NCBI GenBank assembly: GCA_021648745.1
Contig: JAKISE010000088.1
Location: forward strand, 1-13,739
Source of the DNA: Cyclobacteriaceae bacterium
Lineage (GTDB): Bacteria > Bacteroidota > Bacteroidia > Cytophagales > Cyclobacteriaceae
Reading direction: 5' to 3'
DNA: 13,739 nt
The notes under the pieces are model-generated. The model searched no databases and had not been told where the DNA came from. It saw nothing but the letters and a program-made list of their open reading frames with translations. The translations under genes and the position numbers were made by a program. Positions 7,885 to 13,739 of the stretch are shown here, in pieces. Within the stretch, counting starts at the first letter, position 1, and each line of letters starts with the position of its first letter.

Positions 7885-8838
7885 ATGAAAGTAGTAGAAC
7901 ATATAAAAAACGCAAAAAAGACCTTATTTAGTTTGGAAATCCTTCCACCTAAAAAAGGAGATAATATCAATGATTTATTCGATCATTTAAATCCATTAAT
8001 GGAGTTTAATCCACCATTTGTCGATGTTACCTACCACAGAGAGGAATATGTCTATAAGAAAATGCCCAATGGCTTGCTTCAAAAAAAAGCAACAAAAAAA
8101 CGTCCAGGAACCGTAGGTATCTGTGCGGCTATTTCTAATAAATATGATGTGGATACGGTACCACATATTATTTGTGGAGGGTTTAGTAAGGAAGAAACTG
8201 AAAACGCTCTGATTGACCTTAATTTTTTAGGAATCGATAATGTGCTTCTCATTAGAGGTGATGCCATTAAATCTGAACCTCGGTTTGTGCCTGACCCCGA
8301 TGGTAATAATTATGCTATTGACTTGCTAAATCAAGTGGGTAATATGAATAATGGCATTTACATAGACGATGATTTGCAAAATGCAGCTCATACCGATTTT
8401 TGTATGGGCGTGGCGGGATACCCAGAAAAGCATTTTGAAGCTCCTAATATGAAAAGTGATTTAAAATACCTCAAACAAAAAGTAGAAGCTGGAGCGGATT
8501 ACATCGTTACGCAAATGTTTTTCGATAACCAGAAGTATTTTGATTTTGTGGATAAATGTAGAGCCGAAGGAATTGATATTCCAATTATTCCAGGATTAAA
8601 ACCAATTACGACACTTAAGCAAGCTAATATTCTGCCCAGTATTTTTCATATTGATTTACCAGAAGATTTAGGAGATGCCCTCGAAAAATGTGCCACCAAC
8701 GAGCAGGCAAAAGAAGTAGGAGTAGAGTGGGCTATTCAACAATCTAAGGAGCTAATGGAGCATAATGTGCCTACCTTACATTATTACTCCATGGGCAAGG
8801 CAGAGCCTGTGTATAGGATAGCAAAGGAGTTGTTTTAA
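7885..8838 (+). CDS. metF: Methylenetetrahydrofolate reductase
   Basis: A 317-residue flavoprotein that reduces 5,10-methylene-THF to 5-methyl-THF, the methyl donor for the two MetH proteins upstream. Family marks are the N-terminal SLEILPPKKG with catalytic E18, VDVTYHRE, NVLLIRGDA (R124-G125-D126, the Asp near FAD), AGYPEKH, ADYIVTQMFFDN with folate-contacting Q210, PIIPGLKPIT, and the C-terminal VPTLHYYSMGK. Length and motif order are normal for a bacterial MetF; there is no truncation. It is the last recognisable gene of the riboswitch-controlled operon, following the inserted four-helix-bundle unit. Readthrough from metH would have to pass the inverted-repeat stem at 7409-7862. No separate promoter is evident in the 57 bp between the four-helix-bundle gene and metF. 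Confidence 0.96.
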   Translation: MKVVEHIKNAKKTLFSLEILPPKKGDNINDLFDHLNPLMEFNPPFVDVTYHREEYVYKKMPNGLLQKKATKKRPGTVGICAAISNKYDVDTVPHIICGGFSKEETENALIDLNFLGIDNVLLIRGDAIKSEPRFVPDPDGNNYAIDLLNQVGNMNNGIYIDDDLQNAAHTDFCMGVAGYPEKHFEAPNMKSDLKYLKQKVEAGADYIVTQMFFDNQKYFDFVDKCRAEGIDIPIIPGLKPITTLKQANILPSIFHIDLPEDLGDALEKCATNEQAKEVGVEWAIQQSKELMEHNVPTLHYYSMGKAEPVYRIAKELF

Positions 8839-8861
8839 ATTCTTATCTTTAAACAATTACA

Positions 8862-8899
8862 AACGCTTACAAGCAAACAGTGCTGGTTAGCGACATGTT
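8862..8899 (+). repeat. Cassette-boundary foldback site A (short)
   Basis: This 38-nt element runs from AACGCTTAC to GTTAGCGACATGTT and begins 23 bp after the metF stop. Its ends are imperfectly complementary (AAC..GCTTAC against AAC..CGCTAAC on the other strand), with extra unpaired bases on one side. Its ends resemble those of site E (AACGCTTACGC and TTAGCGAATGTT). It marks the left end of the first small-gene unit. Confidence 0.45.
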
Positions 8900-8920
8900 C
8901 TACACCATTTAAAGATTCAT

Positions 8921-9364
8921 TTGAGGAATTTAATTTGCATTTTAACTATCATAGCATTCTTTTCTTGCAATCGTAAGTCAGGGGAATTGGAGTTGTGTGG
9001 ATTAGGAATACTTAAACCATATTACTTTACAGGTCTAGAGTATAACGGTGGAATGTATGCAATAAAGGAAAAATATATAAATGAATACATCCCCGTAAAA
9101 AATGGTATAAATTCTGGTATAGTAAAAATTCGATTTGATATTAATTGTAAGGGGGAAGCAGGGAATTATGAGTTTGAAACGTACAATCTAAAATATGAAC
9201 CAACAACGTTAAATGATTCTATTGTAAATCAGACCATTTCTATAGCAAAGGAATTAGATAATTGGATTCCTGGAACTAATGATGAAAATGAAAACATAAA
9301 CTCATTTAAATTTATAGCAATCAAAATAAGTAATGGAGACATTAAAGAAATTTTACCTAAATGA
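8921..9364 (+). CDS. Small predicted lipoprotein, function unknown
   Basis: I do not recognise a family. The 147-residue product starts with a short basic N-terminus and a hydrophobic stretch ending in a lipobox-like FFSC, with the lipidated residue expected at C16, so it is probably a periplasm-facing lipoprotein. The mature part is about 130 residues, mixed alpha/beta in character, with two further cysteines (GLEL then C26, and C70 region) and no transmembrane segment. TTG at 8921 is the likely start: the frame is closed by a TAG at 8888-8890 and contains no ATG before the signal sequence. The stop overlaps the next gene's start (ATGA at 9361-9364), so the two are translationally coupled and probably act together. 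Confidence 0.7.
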   Translation: MRNLICILTIIAFFSCNRKSGELELCGLGILKPYYFTGLEYNGGMYAIKEKYINEYIPVKNGINSGIVKIRFDINCKGEAGNYEFETYNLKYEPTTLNDSIVNQTISIAKELDNWIPGTNDENENINSFKFIAIKISNGDIKEILPK

Positions 9365-10185
9365 AGAAATGGATTAAACGTATTTTATTTACTCTTCTCA
9401 GTATCATCTTTGTGCTAATTTTACTTTTTGTTACAATTAAACCAAGAGCATATTACATAATAAACTATGCTATTGGGGCACAATTGCAATGGTTTGGATA
9501 TGAAGAAGAAGGAAATGAAATGATTGAAACATCAATAAAAAATTTGGAAAAATTTAGTGCCTCACAATATCATTTAGTTTCAATTCAAAATACAAAAAAT
9601 GGCAATTTTAACAAAGCCATCGAATATTTAGACAAAGCTTCGGAATTGGAACCAAAAGAAGTAGATGGCTATTATGGTTGGGTACTGCTTTACTATTACA
9701 GAGATTATGAAAAAGCTCTATTTCACTTGAACAGATATGATTCTTTTACACCTGATTTTGATGATTATGTTGGGGATGATAATATACTGTATGCAAAAGC
9801 ACTATGCTATAAAGAAATGGGACAATATTATAAAGCTTTAGAACTATTTAATGAAGCAATTGAGTCTGAACTAAAAGGACACGATGAAAGTTGGATTTCA
9901 CATCAACTCTATTTTCAAAAAGGAAGAACTTTACATTTATTAGGTGAGCAGAATAAGGCTATTGAATATTATGATAACACCATTAGATTGTGGGGAAAAA
10001 GTAGTGAAGCATTTTATTACAAAGGTCTTGCTTATATCGAACTTAATAACGCACAAGCAGGTTATGAAAATTTAAACAAGGCACTCGTTTTAATAAAGAA
10101 AGGTTACAAGACATCCGATAATTATGTGGCATTATTTGACGAAGTTTATCAAGCGGAAATAGAAAAAACGATTAATGAACTTTAG
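9361..10185 (+). CDS. Membrane-anchored TPR-repeat protein
   Basis: A 274-residue protein with one N-terminal membrane segment (about residues 8-26, preceded by basic KKWIKR) followed by a soluble domain of tetratricopeptide repeats. Recognisable repeats include GNFNKAIEYLDKASELEPKE, DYEKALFHLNRY, GQYYKALELFNEAIE, GEQNKAIEYYDNTIRL and NNAQAGYENLNKALVL, which makes about five helix pairs between residues 54 and 250. TPR domains bind proteins, so it probably acts as an anchored scaffold; the partner is not known, though the translationally coupled lipoprotein (4-bp ATGA overlap) is the obvious candidate. The inverted-repeat end of this unit lies just downstream. The fold is well supported; the role is open. 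Confidence 0.8.
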   Translation: MKKWIKRILFTLLSIIFVLILLFVTIKPRAYYIINYAIGAQLQWFGYEEEGNEMIETSIKNLEKFSASQYHLVSIQNTKNGNFNKAIEYLDKASELEPKEVDGYYGWVLLYYYRDYEKALFHLNRYDSFTPDFDDYVGDDNILYAKALCYKEMGQYYKALELFNEAIESELKGHDESWISHQLYFQKGRTLHLLGEQNKAIEYYDNTIRLWGKSSEAFYYKGLAYIELNNAQAGYENLNKALVLIKKGYKTSDNYVALFDEVYQAEIEKTINEL

Positions 10186-10199
10186 AAGAAACGGTGTAG

Positions 10200-10380
10200 A
10201 ACATTCTGTGCTCAATAAGGTTTCATCTGTTAAACACTCAATTCATTTCTTGTAGCCAGCCCGTCAAATCTTTGATTTGACTACGTGTTACTGTGATTTG
10301 CTAGCAAATCAAAAAGTTTGCCTACGTGGGTTATCAAAATTTTGTACTTTTAAGTCCTTACTGTGTTTACAGTAAGCGTT
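10200..10380 (+). repeat. Cassette-boundary foldback site B
   Basis: This non-coding element runs from AACATTCTGTG to ACAGTAAGCGTT, with partly complementary ends. Inside are three clean hairpins or palindromes: GTCAAATC-TTT-GATTTGAC (10263-10281), TGATTTGCTAGCAAATCA (10294-10311, perfect 18-bp palindrome) and CTTACTGT-GTTT-ACAGTAAG (10357-10376). Its first half is a direct repeat of part of site D. No open frame or promoter is evident. Confidence 0.6.
10211..10301 (+). repeat. Direct repeat, copy 1 (second copy in site D)
   Basis: About 90 bp matching 11692-11783. A block of 32 bp is identical (10261-10292 and 11743-11774) and includes the hairpin GTCAAATC-TTT-GATTTGAC. A second 15-bp block is also identical (10242-10256 and 11723-11737, TTCATTTCTTGTAGC). 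The copies lie 1.5 kb apart in the same orientation. Confidence 0.85.
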
Positions 10381-10896
10381 GTGGTGCATTACCCAAATGA
10401 TTACAATTAAAGATAAAATATTAGACTTACTATTAATAATTATTTCAATAATTGCATTGATAGTAATATTACCGTTTTTAATAATTTATTACCCAATTGA
10501 CTGGTATAACTCAAGGAATTTTGAAAGAAAATATTCATTGTGGTTAAAGACTCAGAATGGGAAAAATTTCTTTTGTTACAATAACCGAAAAAAAGGAAGT
10601 GATTTTATTACTTCAACTCTTATCCCAGCTCTTCAGGATGAAATTGAAATAATTTATTTAAAAGGAAGAAAAATTCAATTAGAATCTTACGAAAAGGAAT
10701 TTATTTCACATGCCTTTTACGCATTCAAAAATTACACGAAATTCCCACATTTACTAAAAATCAGGAACGGAAAGACGTTTGATTGTTCGATTCATGCTGA
10801 TATTTTCAAAGTTATTAATGAAGGAAAGGACATTGAATTATTACACAATAAGATGAAAGATTTTTTTGAATTAAATAAATAAAAACGCACCACAAC
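10378..10896 (+). other. Cassette-like unit 2
   Basis: The left end GTTGTGGTGC (10378-10387) and right end GCACCACAAC (10887-10896) are perfect 10-bp reverse complements enclosing one gene. The gene starts 19 bp after the left GTT and stops 4 bp before the right arm. Such tight packing with no room for a promoter is typical of gene cassettes. Confidence 0.5.
10397..10882 (+). CDS. Single-pass membrane protein, function unknown
   Basis: I do not recognise a family. From the ATG at 10397 the product has 161 residues: an N-terminal hydrophobic segment (about residues 9-31, rich in Ile and Leu) followed by a basic soluble domain with no obvious motif, ending in a charged C-terminus (about +5 net by eye in the region after the membrane segment). 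The frame can be read back to a TTG at 10379, but that stretch lies in the 16-bp repeat GCGTTGTGGTGCATTA, also found before the next gene, so the ATG is preferred. The gene fills a unit with 10-bp inverted ends and has no visible promoter of its own. It may be an accessory gene gained with the unit. Confidence 0.65.
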   Translation: MITIKDKILDLLLIIISIIALIVILPFLIIYYPIDWYNSRNFERKYSLWLKTQNGKNFFCYNNRKKGSDFITSTLIPALQDEIEIIYLKGRKIQLESYEKEFISHAFYAFKNYTKFPHLLKIRNGKTFDCSIHADIFKVINEGKDIELLHNKMKDFFELNK

Positions 10897-11130
10897 AAAT
10901 CCTATATTTAATGCTCGGTCGGCTAGGTTCTCGGGGGACTTAAAAAGGTTCGTGGGAAGGTGCCATAATTTTTGCTAATCGGTTGTCTGTTAAAAATGCC
11001 AAGCTGCATTCTTGGCGTGCGAATCTGGGGTTGGTAAGTTTTAAGTGGTTCTCGGGCGAGGCTAGCTCCGCAAAAATTATTAGTTTCGGGGTGTTAAACT
11101 AAGCTGGCGCACTAAACATAGCGTGGCGTT
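10894..11130 (+). repeat. Cassette-boundary foldback site C (long imperfect palindrome)
   Basis: A 237-nt non-coding stretch that folds on itself. The outer arms GCACCACAAC (10887-10896) and GTTGTGGTGC (11128-11137) pair exactly. CTATATTTAATGC (10902-10914) faces GCACTAAACATAG (11109-11121) with two mismatches. ATAATTTTTGC (10965-10975) pairs exactly with GCAAAAATTAT (11070-11080). A central hairpin GCCAAG/CTTGGC (10998-11003 with 11011-11016) sits at the dyad. GGTTCTCGGG also occurs twice as a direct repeat (10926-10935, 11047-11056). It is visibly richer in G and C than the flanking genes. No gene is seen in it. Confidence 0.65.
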
Positions 11131-11680
11131 GTGGTGCATTAAAAGATGAAGATTAAAAAATACATATCGAAAATTTTGAACGAAATTTTTATTCTCACAA
11201 TCTTACTTTTTGTGCTTGAAGGACTAACTTCATTTGAAATCAAAAGCCAGGCGATAAAGTCATTTACATACTATGGAATTATGGCATTGACTCCTCTGAC
11301 TTTGATTTGGAATCTATGGACTTGTAAAACCAGAAAATGGAAAATTATTGGCTCGGCAATTCCGACATTGGTATTAATTGGAATTTTAATAATTGGACCT
11401 TTAAAAATTGCGTTTTCTGCGTCCACATGGAGAACTCAAAAGATAATTTATCAAAATGGACATTTGAACTTTAAGAAAGTTGAATTTCAAATGCAAGATG
11501 TTGGTGCTTTAGGATACAACAAGAGAACTGTAGAAGTAATTTATTTGACTGACCTATTTATGATTGTTAGTCCCATAGAAAAGGACATTGATGACAGAGT
11601 TGAATGGGTAAAAGTCGATAAAGATGTAAATGAACTCGGACTAAAATTTCCGTAAAAAAATAAAAAAACGACACCACAAC
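11128..11680 (+). other. Cassette-like unit 3
   Basis: The left end GTTGTGGTG (11128-11136) and right end CACCACAAC (11672-11680) are 9-bp reverse complements around one gene whose ATG is 18 bp inside the left end. The left end is shared with unit 2 (16 identical bases, 10376-10391 and 11126-11141), so units 2 and 3 may be of one cassette type. Confidence 0.5.
11146..11655 (+). CDS. Membrane protein with three N-terminal membrane segments, function unknown
   Basis: I do not recognise a family. The 169-residue product has three hydrophobic segments (about 12-30, 40-59 and 66-88) and then a soluble C-terminal domain of about 80 residues. That domain has alternating beta-type patterns (QKIIYQNGHLNFKKVEFQMQ; RTVEVIYLTDLFMIVSP) and ends in VELGLKFP-like VNELGLKFP. 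A membrane sensor, lipid-associated protein or immunity-type protein is conceivable, but nothing in the sequence decides. The ATG at 11146 follows the repeat-derived boundary GTTGTGGTGCATTA directly. There is no separate promoter, and no terminator hairpin after the stop apart from an A-rich run. Confidence 0.65.
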   Translation: MKIKKYISKILNEIFILTILLFVLEGLTSFEIKSQAIKSFTYYGIMALTPLTLIWNLWTCKTRKWKIIGSAIPTLVLIGILIIGPLKIAFSASTWRTQKIIYQNGHLNFKKVEFQMQDVGALGYNKRTVEVIYLTDLFMIVSPIEKDIDDRVEWVKVDKDVNELGLKFP

Positions 11681-11877
11681 AACCAATAAAACTCAATAGG
11701 GTTTCTGTGGTTAAATTCTAAGTTCATTTCTTGTAGCAAGTTCCGTCAAATCTTTGATTTGACTACGTGTTACTCTGATTTGCAGCAGTTTGTATTAGTA
11801 ATAGAATTTCTATTGCATATTTCGGGTTAAAAACAGAATTCGTAACACGCTGATAATAAGAAGCAAAATTTGACGTT
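11678..11877 (+). repeat. Cassette-boundary foldback site D
   Basis: This non-coding element runs from AACAACC, 23 bp after a stop codon, to TTTGACGTT. It contains the second copy of the site B repeat, with hairpin GTCAAATC-TTT-GATTTGAC at 11745-11763. Its outer ends are less complementary than those of sites C and E. The remaining 59 bp up to the next start (11937) are AT-rich with no clear promoter; GGGGGCC occurs shortly before the start. Confidence 0.5.
11692..11783 (+). repeat. Direct repeat, copy 2
   Basis: Second copy of the element at 10211-10301. The copies are identical over 32 bp (11743-11774) and over TTCATTTCTTGTAGC (11723-11737), and diverge in the first 30 bp. The copies end together at GATTTGC. 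Confidence 0.85.
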
Positions 11878-11936
11878 AGTCAGTATACTTTATCACATTT
11901 AAACTATAAATAATTAATACTTGGGGGCCTTAACAA

Positions 11937-12536
11937 ATGAAAAACTTAATAACGACATTATTCATAATTTCAATGGTTGTAGTAATTACCCAAACTGTTA
12001 GACACTCTTATGTTCGTGGTTTTTATAACAACCATTCTGTTTTGGACGAATTTGAGGACGATGTAACGCTTGAAATAAAGAGTTCAGTCTCACTTGACTC
12101 ACTTTTAGTTCAATATGAAAAATCACACAATGCTGTTGCCGATTTTGAAAAAAACAAAACTGAAGAAGTGCTAAGAGAATCATTTAAGGAATTAAACGAA
12201 CTACGTTCTGTCGAATCTAAATATGAAAGAGCCATAAGAGACTGGGAGTCTAAAGAAGAAAAGACTCGGGAACTCATTGTTTTTTGGCTTGCAGGGTTTT
12301 TAATAATTGTTATTGGTGTTTTTCTTTATTCTAAAAACTATAAGTGGATTGGGTTGTCACTGATACTTTCAGGAATCATCGAGATGATATGGTGGTCTAG
12401 CCCTAGTATTACCAACCAGGGAGCCAACATTGAATTTTATAAGCTTTTAAATGTTAAATTGATTTTCTCGATAATCACCTTTATTGTTTTATCCGCTATG
12501 TGGATTCTATACAGACGAGGATTGGAGAGTAGGTAA
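11937..12536 (+). CDS. Four-helix membrane protein with an extracytoplasmic coiled segment, function unknown
   Basis: I do not recognise a family. The 199-residue product begins with a membrane segment (about 2-20), followed by a charged helical region (about 45-110) rich in Glu, Lys and Leu that may form a coiled coil. Three further membrane segments follow (about 112-131, 136-153 and 173-192), and the C-terminus is basic (YRRGLESR). The layout of one N-terminal helix, a helical loop and a three-helix membrane domain suggests a membrane-bound assembly or sensor protein, but no catalytic motif is seen. The ATG at 11937 is preceded by an A-rich stretch and no Shine-Dalgarno sequence, as usual in Bacteroidota. 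It is the last rightward gene of the array and ends 8 bp before the first AAC of site E. Confidence 0.65.
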   Translation: MKNLITTLFIISMVVVITQTVRHSYVRGFYNNHSVLDEFEDDVTLEIKSSVSLDSLLVQYEKSHNAVADFEKNKTEEVLRESFKELNELRSVESKYERAIRDWESKEEKTRELIVFWLAGFLIIVIGVFLYSKNYKWIGLSLILSGIIEMIWWSSPSITNQGANIEFYKLLNVKLIFSIITFIVLSAMWILYRRGLESR

Positions 12537-12544
12537 CTGCATAC

Positions 12545-12728
12545 AACGCTTACGCTAAACTGCGTAGGGATTTAAAGGTACAAAATTTTCGTGACCCAAT
12601 GAGACAAATTTTTGATTTGGGCAACCAAATCAATAGACACGAGCCCAAATCGAAGATTTGGCGGAGCTAATGCAAAGCTTTGAACTTGCAATTTAGCACT
12701 ATCGCCCTATGCTGTTTTAGCGAATGTT
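12545..12728 (+). repeat. Cassette-boundary foldback site E
   Basis: A 184-nt element whose ends fold together: AACGCTTACGCTAAACTGCGTAGGG (12545-12569) faces CCCTATGCTGTTTTAGCGAATGTT (12705-12728), with small bulges. Inside are hairpins GATTTGG-GCAA-CCAAATC (12614-12631) and CCAAATC-GAA-GATTTGG (12645-12661); their arms can also pair with each other. It lies between convergent genes and presents an AAC end shortly after the stop on each strand. No gene is seen in it. Confidence 0.6.
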
Positions 12729-12748
12729 ACCAGTTCGGCTAAACAACA

Positions 12749-13531
12749 TTAGCTTTTCCACTTCAATGCTCTGGTTCCTTTAACGTACAACATATAATTA
12801 TACCCTTTTGGTACTTTCTTTGATAATTTTTCAGGCATTTTATCAATGTCCAATAGGTAAATACCATTTTCTATATTGCTCCCAAATTCCGTTTCAAAAA
12901 CTGTTTCTTTACCATTTACCTTAAAGTTAAATCCGCCTCCAGTCATTTTTCGCTCGCCATTTCTACTCGTATTAAAAGCGTTGTAATAACGAACTGGCAG
13001 CACCTCTACATTGTTCATGTCTAGGTTCTCAAAATTTGCAATAAGTTGTCTGGCAAAGGTGAAATTCTTTTCCCAACGAATATGCACTCCACCCAATTGA
13101 CCAAAATATTTTTTTTCGGGGTTGTAAACTTTGGAAAGGTTCTTTACAAAATCTTTGTTTCGGTCTGTCATTCTAAGGTGGCTTGCGCTATTATCTAGAA
13201 TCCTCAGTAGGTACTTATAATTTTCGTCCGTTTTCAAATGAGCAAATTTAATTCCATGTAATTCAGTACTTAGTTCTTTAAAGATTTTAAGGGTTTCTTC
13301 TTCAGGATCAAAACCCTTCTCGTTTTCTTTTAGCTCAATTAATCTCGAAACCTGTTGCTCAAATGCCTGTTCAATATGTAAAGCATGAAGCAATATTTCA
13401 ATAGCATGAATAGCCGGTCGTTGTCTTTCATAATCTATGCCTATCGCATTAATTCTTCTCTCCTTGGGTAAATTTTGGTTGTATTGGTAAAGGTTGTTCC
13501 ACATAATTTGATAATCTTTAGAATTATTCAA
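12749..13531 (-). CDS. TIKI/ChaN- or erythromycin-esterase-like protein, probably N-terminally truncated
   Basis: 260 residues. The segment LYQYNQNLPKERRINAIGIDYE (14-35) recalls the yN...v.G.D strand of erythromycin-esterase and TIKI/ChaN-type proteins. RMTDRNKDFVKNLSKVYNPEKKYFGQLGGVHI (120-151), with H150, resembles the later R...M..N...G..H core of the same group. These families carry their first catalytic or metal residues in an N-terminal part of about 100 or more residues, which is missing here. The reading frame opens at a TTG (13531), is closed by a TAG 12 bp further upstream, and the first ATG is codon 10. No signal peptide is seen, and the DNA upstream is AT-rich and non-coding. So it is likely a 5'-truncated remnant, or a shortened variant. 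The family call is by pattern only. Confidence 0.5.
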   Translation of the reverse strand: MNNSKDYQIMWNNLYQYNQNLPKERRINAIGIDYERQRPAIHAIEILLHALHIEQAFEQQVSRLIELKENEKGFDPEEETLKIFKELSTELHGIKFAHLKTDENYKYLLRILDNSASHLRMTDRNKDFVKNLSKVYNPEKKYFGQLGGVHIRWEKNFTFARQLIANFENLDMNNVEVLPVRYYNAFNTSRNGERKMTGGGFNFKVNGKETVFETEFGSNIENGIYLLDIDKMPEKLSKKVPKGYNYMLYVKGTRALKWKS

Positions 13532-13698
13532 CGCTGTATAGATCTATCGCGATTTTAAAGCAAAGCAAGGGCCACAATAAAAAAATTATTTTTTATTATT
13601 ATAAATTATTTACTTTTACTCAAAAATATTAAATAAGCAAAGGAAAATTGTAGATCTTATTTTTTTCTAAAATATTTATCATGTCCTTTTGCTTATAT
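13532..13698. other. AT-rich non-coding stretch
   Basis: No credible gene is seen here. It contains an A/T-only inverted repeat (AATAAAAAA at 13576-13584, TTTTTTATT at 13589-13597) and long T-rich tracts. It is unlike the upstream part of an intact gene for the leftward protein. Confidence 0.5.
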
Positions 13699-13726
13699 AT
13701 TAGTGTCCTTTTTTAAGGACACTAAT
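13682..13726. promoter_or_regulatory. Operator-like TGTCC/GGACA repeat cluster
   Basis: TGTCCTTTT occurs at 13682-13690 and again at 13704-13712, 22 bp apart, about two helical turns on the same DNA face. The second copy is part of a perfect 12-bp inverted repeat, ATTAGTGTCCTT-TTTT-AAGGACACTAAT (13699-13726). Three half-sites with this spacing look more like a repressor operator than a terminator: the stem is AT-rich at its base and has no T-run after it. The target gene would lie beyond the right edge or be the leftward gene. Confidence 0.4.
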
Positions 13727-13739
13727 TATCTATTTTACA

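Larger units (their letters stand above)
8895..10204 (+). other. Cassette-like unit 1 (lipoprotein plus TPR protein)
   Basis: The left end ATGTTCTACACC (8895-8906) and right end GGTGTAGAACAT (10193-10204) are perfect 12-bp reverse complements around a two-gene operon. The right end lies 7 bp after the last stop codon. The end sequence differs from those of units 2 and 3, so complementarity is specific to the unit, as between a gene cassette's start and its own attC. Confidence 0.5.

Noticed and set aside
8844..8851. TATCTTTA as a -7 promoter box for the lipoprotein unit
   Set aside because: One mismatch to TAnnTTTG and no TTG element at the needed distance; such matches are frequent in AT-rich DNA.
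11875..12547. Matching ends for the fourth unit (GTTAGTCAG... and ...GCATACAAC)
   Set aside because: Beyond GTT/AAC the ends are not complementary, so this unit does not support the cassette model.
8862..12728. Canonical integron attC sites
   Set aside because: The boxes keep only AAC and GTT and break the RYYYAAC/GTTRRRY consensus; several sites are too long and no integrase gene is present. Only an integron-like logic is claimed.
8862..12728. CRISPR array
   Set aside because: Repeats are few, long and unequally spaced by genes; there are no regular spacers.
13576..13597. A/T-only inverted repeat as a terminator
   Set aside because: The stem has no G-C pairs and the surrounding DNA is low-complexity, so it could arise by chance.

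Overview
The window looks like chromosomal DNA of a Bacteroidota bacterium, probably a marine or environmental Flavobacteriia or Cytophagia member. The evidence is a C-terminal type IX secretion (T9SS) sorting domain, AT-rich DNA, genes without Shine-Dalgarno sequences, a methionine synthase split into two adjacent genes, and a run of unrecognised small membrane proteins separated by structured non-coding DNA.

Layout. (1) Positions 1-3462 hold the 3' part of a large secreted beta-propeller (Asp-box/BNR) protein ending in a T9SS sorting domain; the frame is open to the left edge. A strong terminator follows. (2) A SAM-I (S-box) riboswitch at about 3574-3673 heads a methionine/one-carbon operon. 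Its genes are the homocysteine/zinc half of MetH (3730-4716), the folate/cobalamin/reactivation half of MetH (4736-7408), a four-helix-bundle protein of the 23S rRNA intervening-sequence family (7459-7827), and MetF (7885-8838). MetF makes 5-methyl-THF, the two MetH halves use it to methylate homocysteine, and SAM made from the methionine should repress the operon through the riboswitch. The four-helix-bundle gene sits inside a 16-bp terminal inverted repeat and looks like an insert between metH and metF.

(3) From 8839 to about 12730 the DNA is organised like a cassette array: five small genes in four units, all rightward, mostly unknown membrane or lipoproteins, separated by 38-237 nt imperfect foldback elements. 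Each element begins with AAC just after a stop codon and ends with GTT shortly before the next start. For three of the four units, the sequence at the unit's left end (GTT...) is the reverse complement of its own right end (...AAC) over 9-12 bp. That is the relation expected of integron cassettes and their attC sites, but the boxes do not fit the canonical attC consensus and no integrase is visible. I regard this as the most interesting feature.

(4) A leftward gene at 12749-13531 appears to be an N-terminally truncated TIKI/ChaN- or erythromycin-esterase-like protein. The last 200 bp are very AT-rich and carry an operator-like set of TGTCC/GGACA half-sites. I see no tRNA, rRNA, CRISPR, transposase or integrase in the window.
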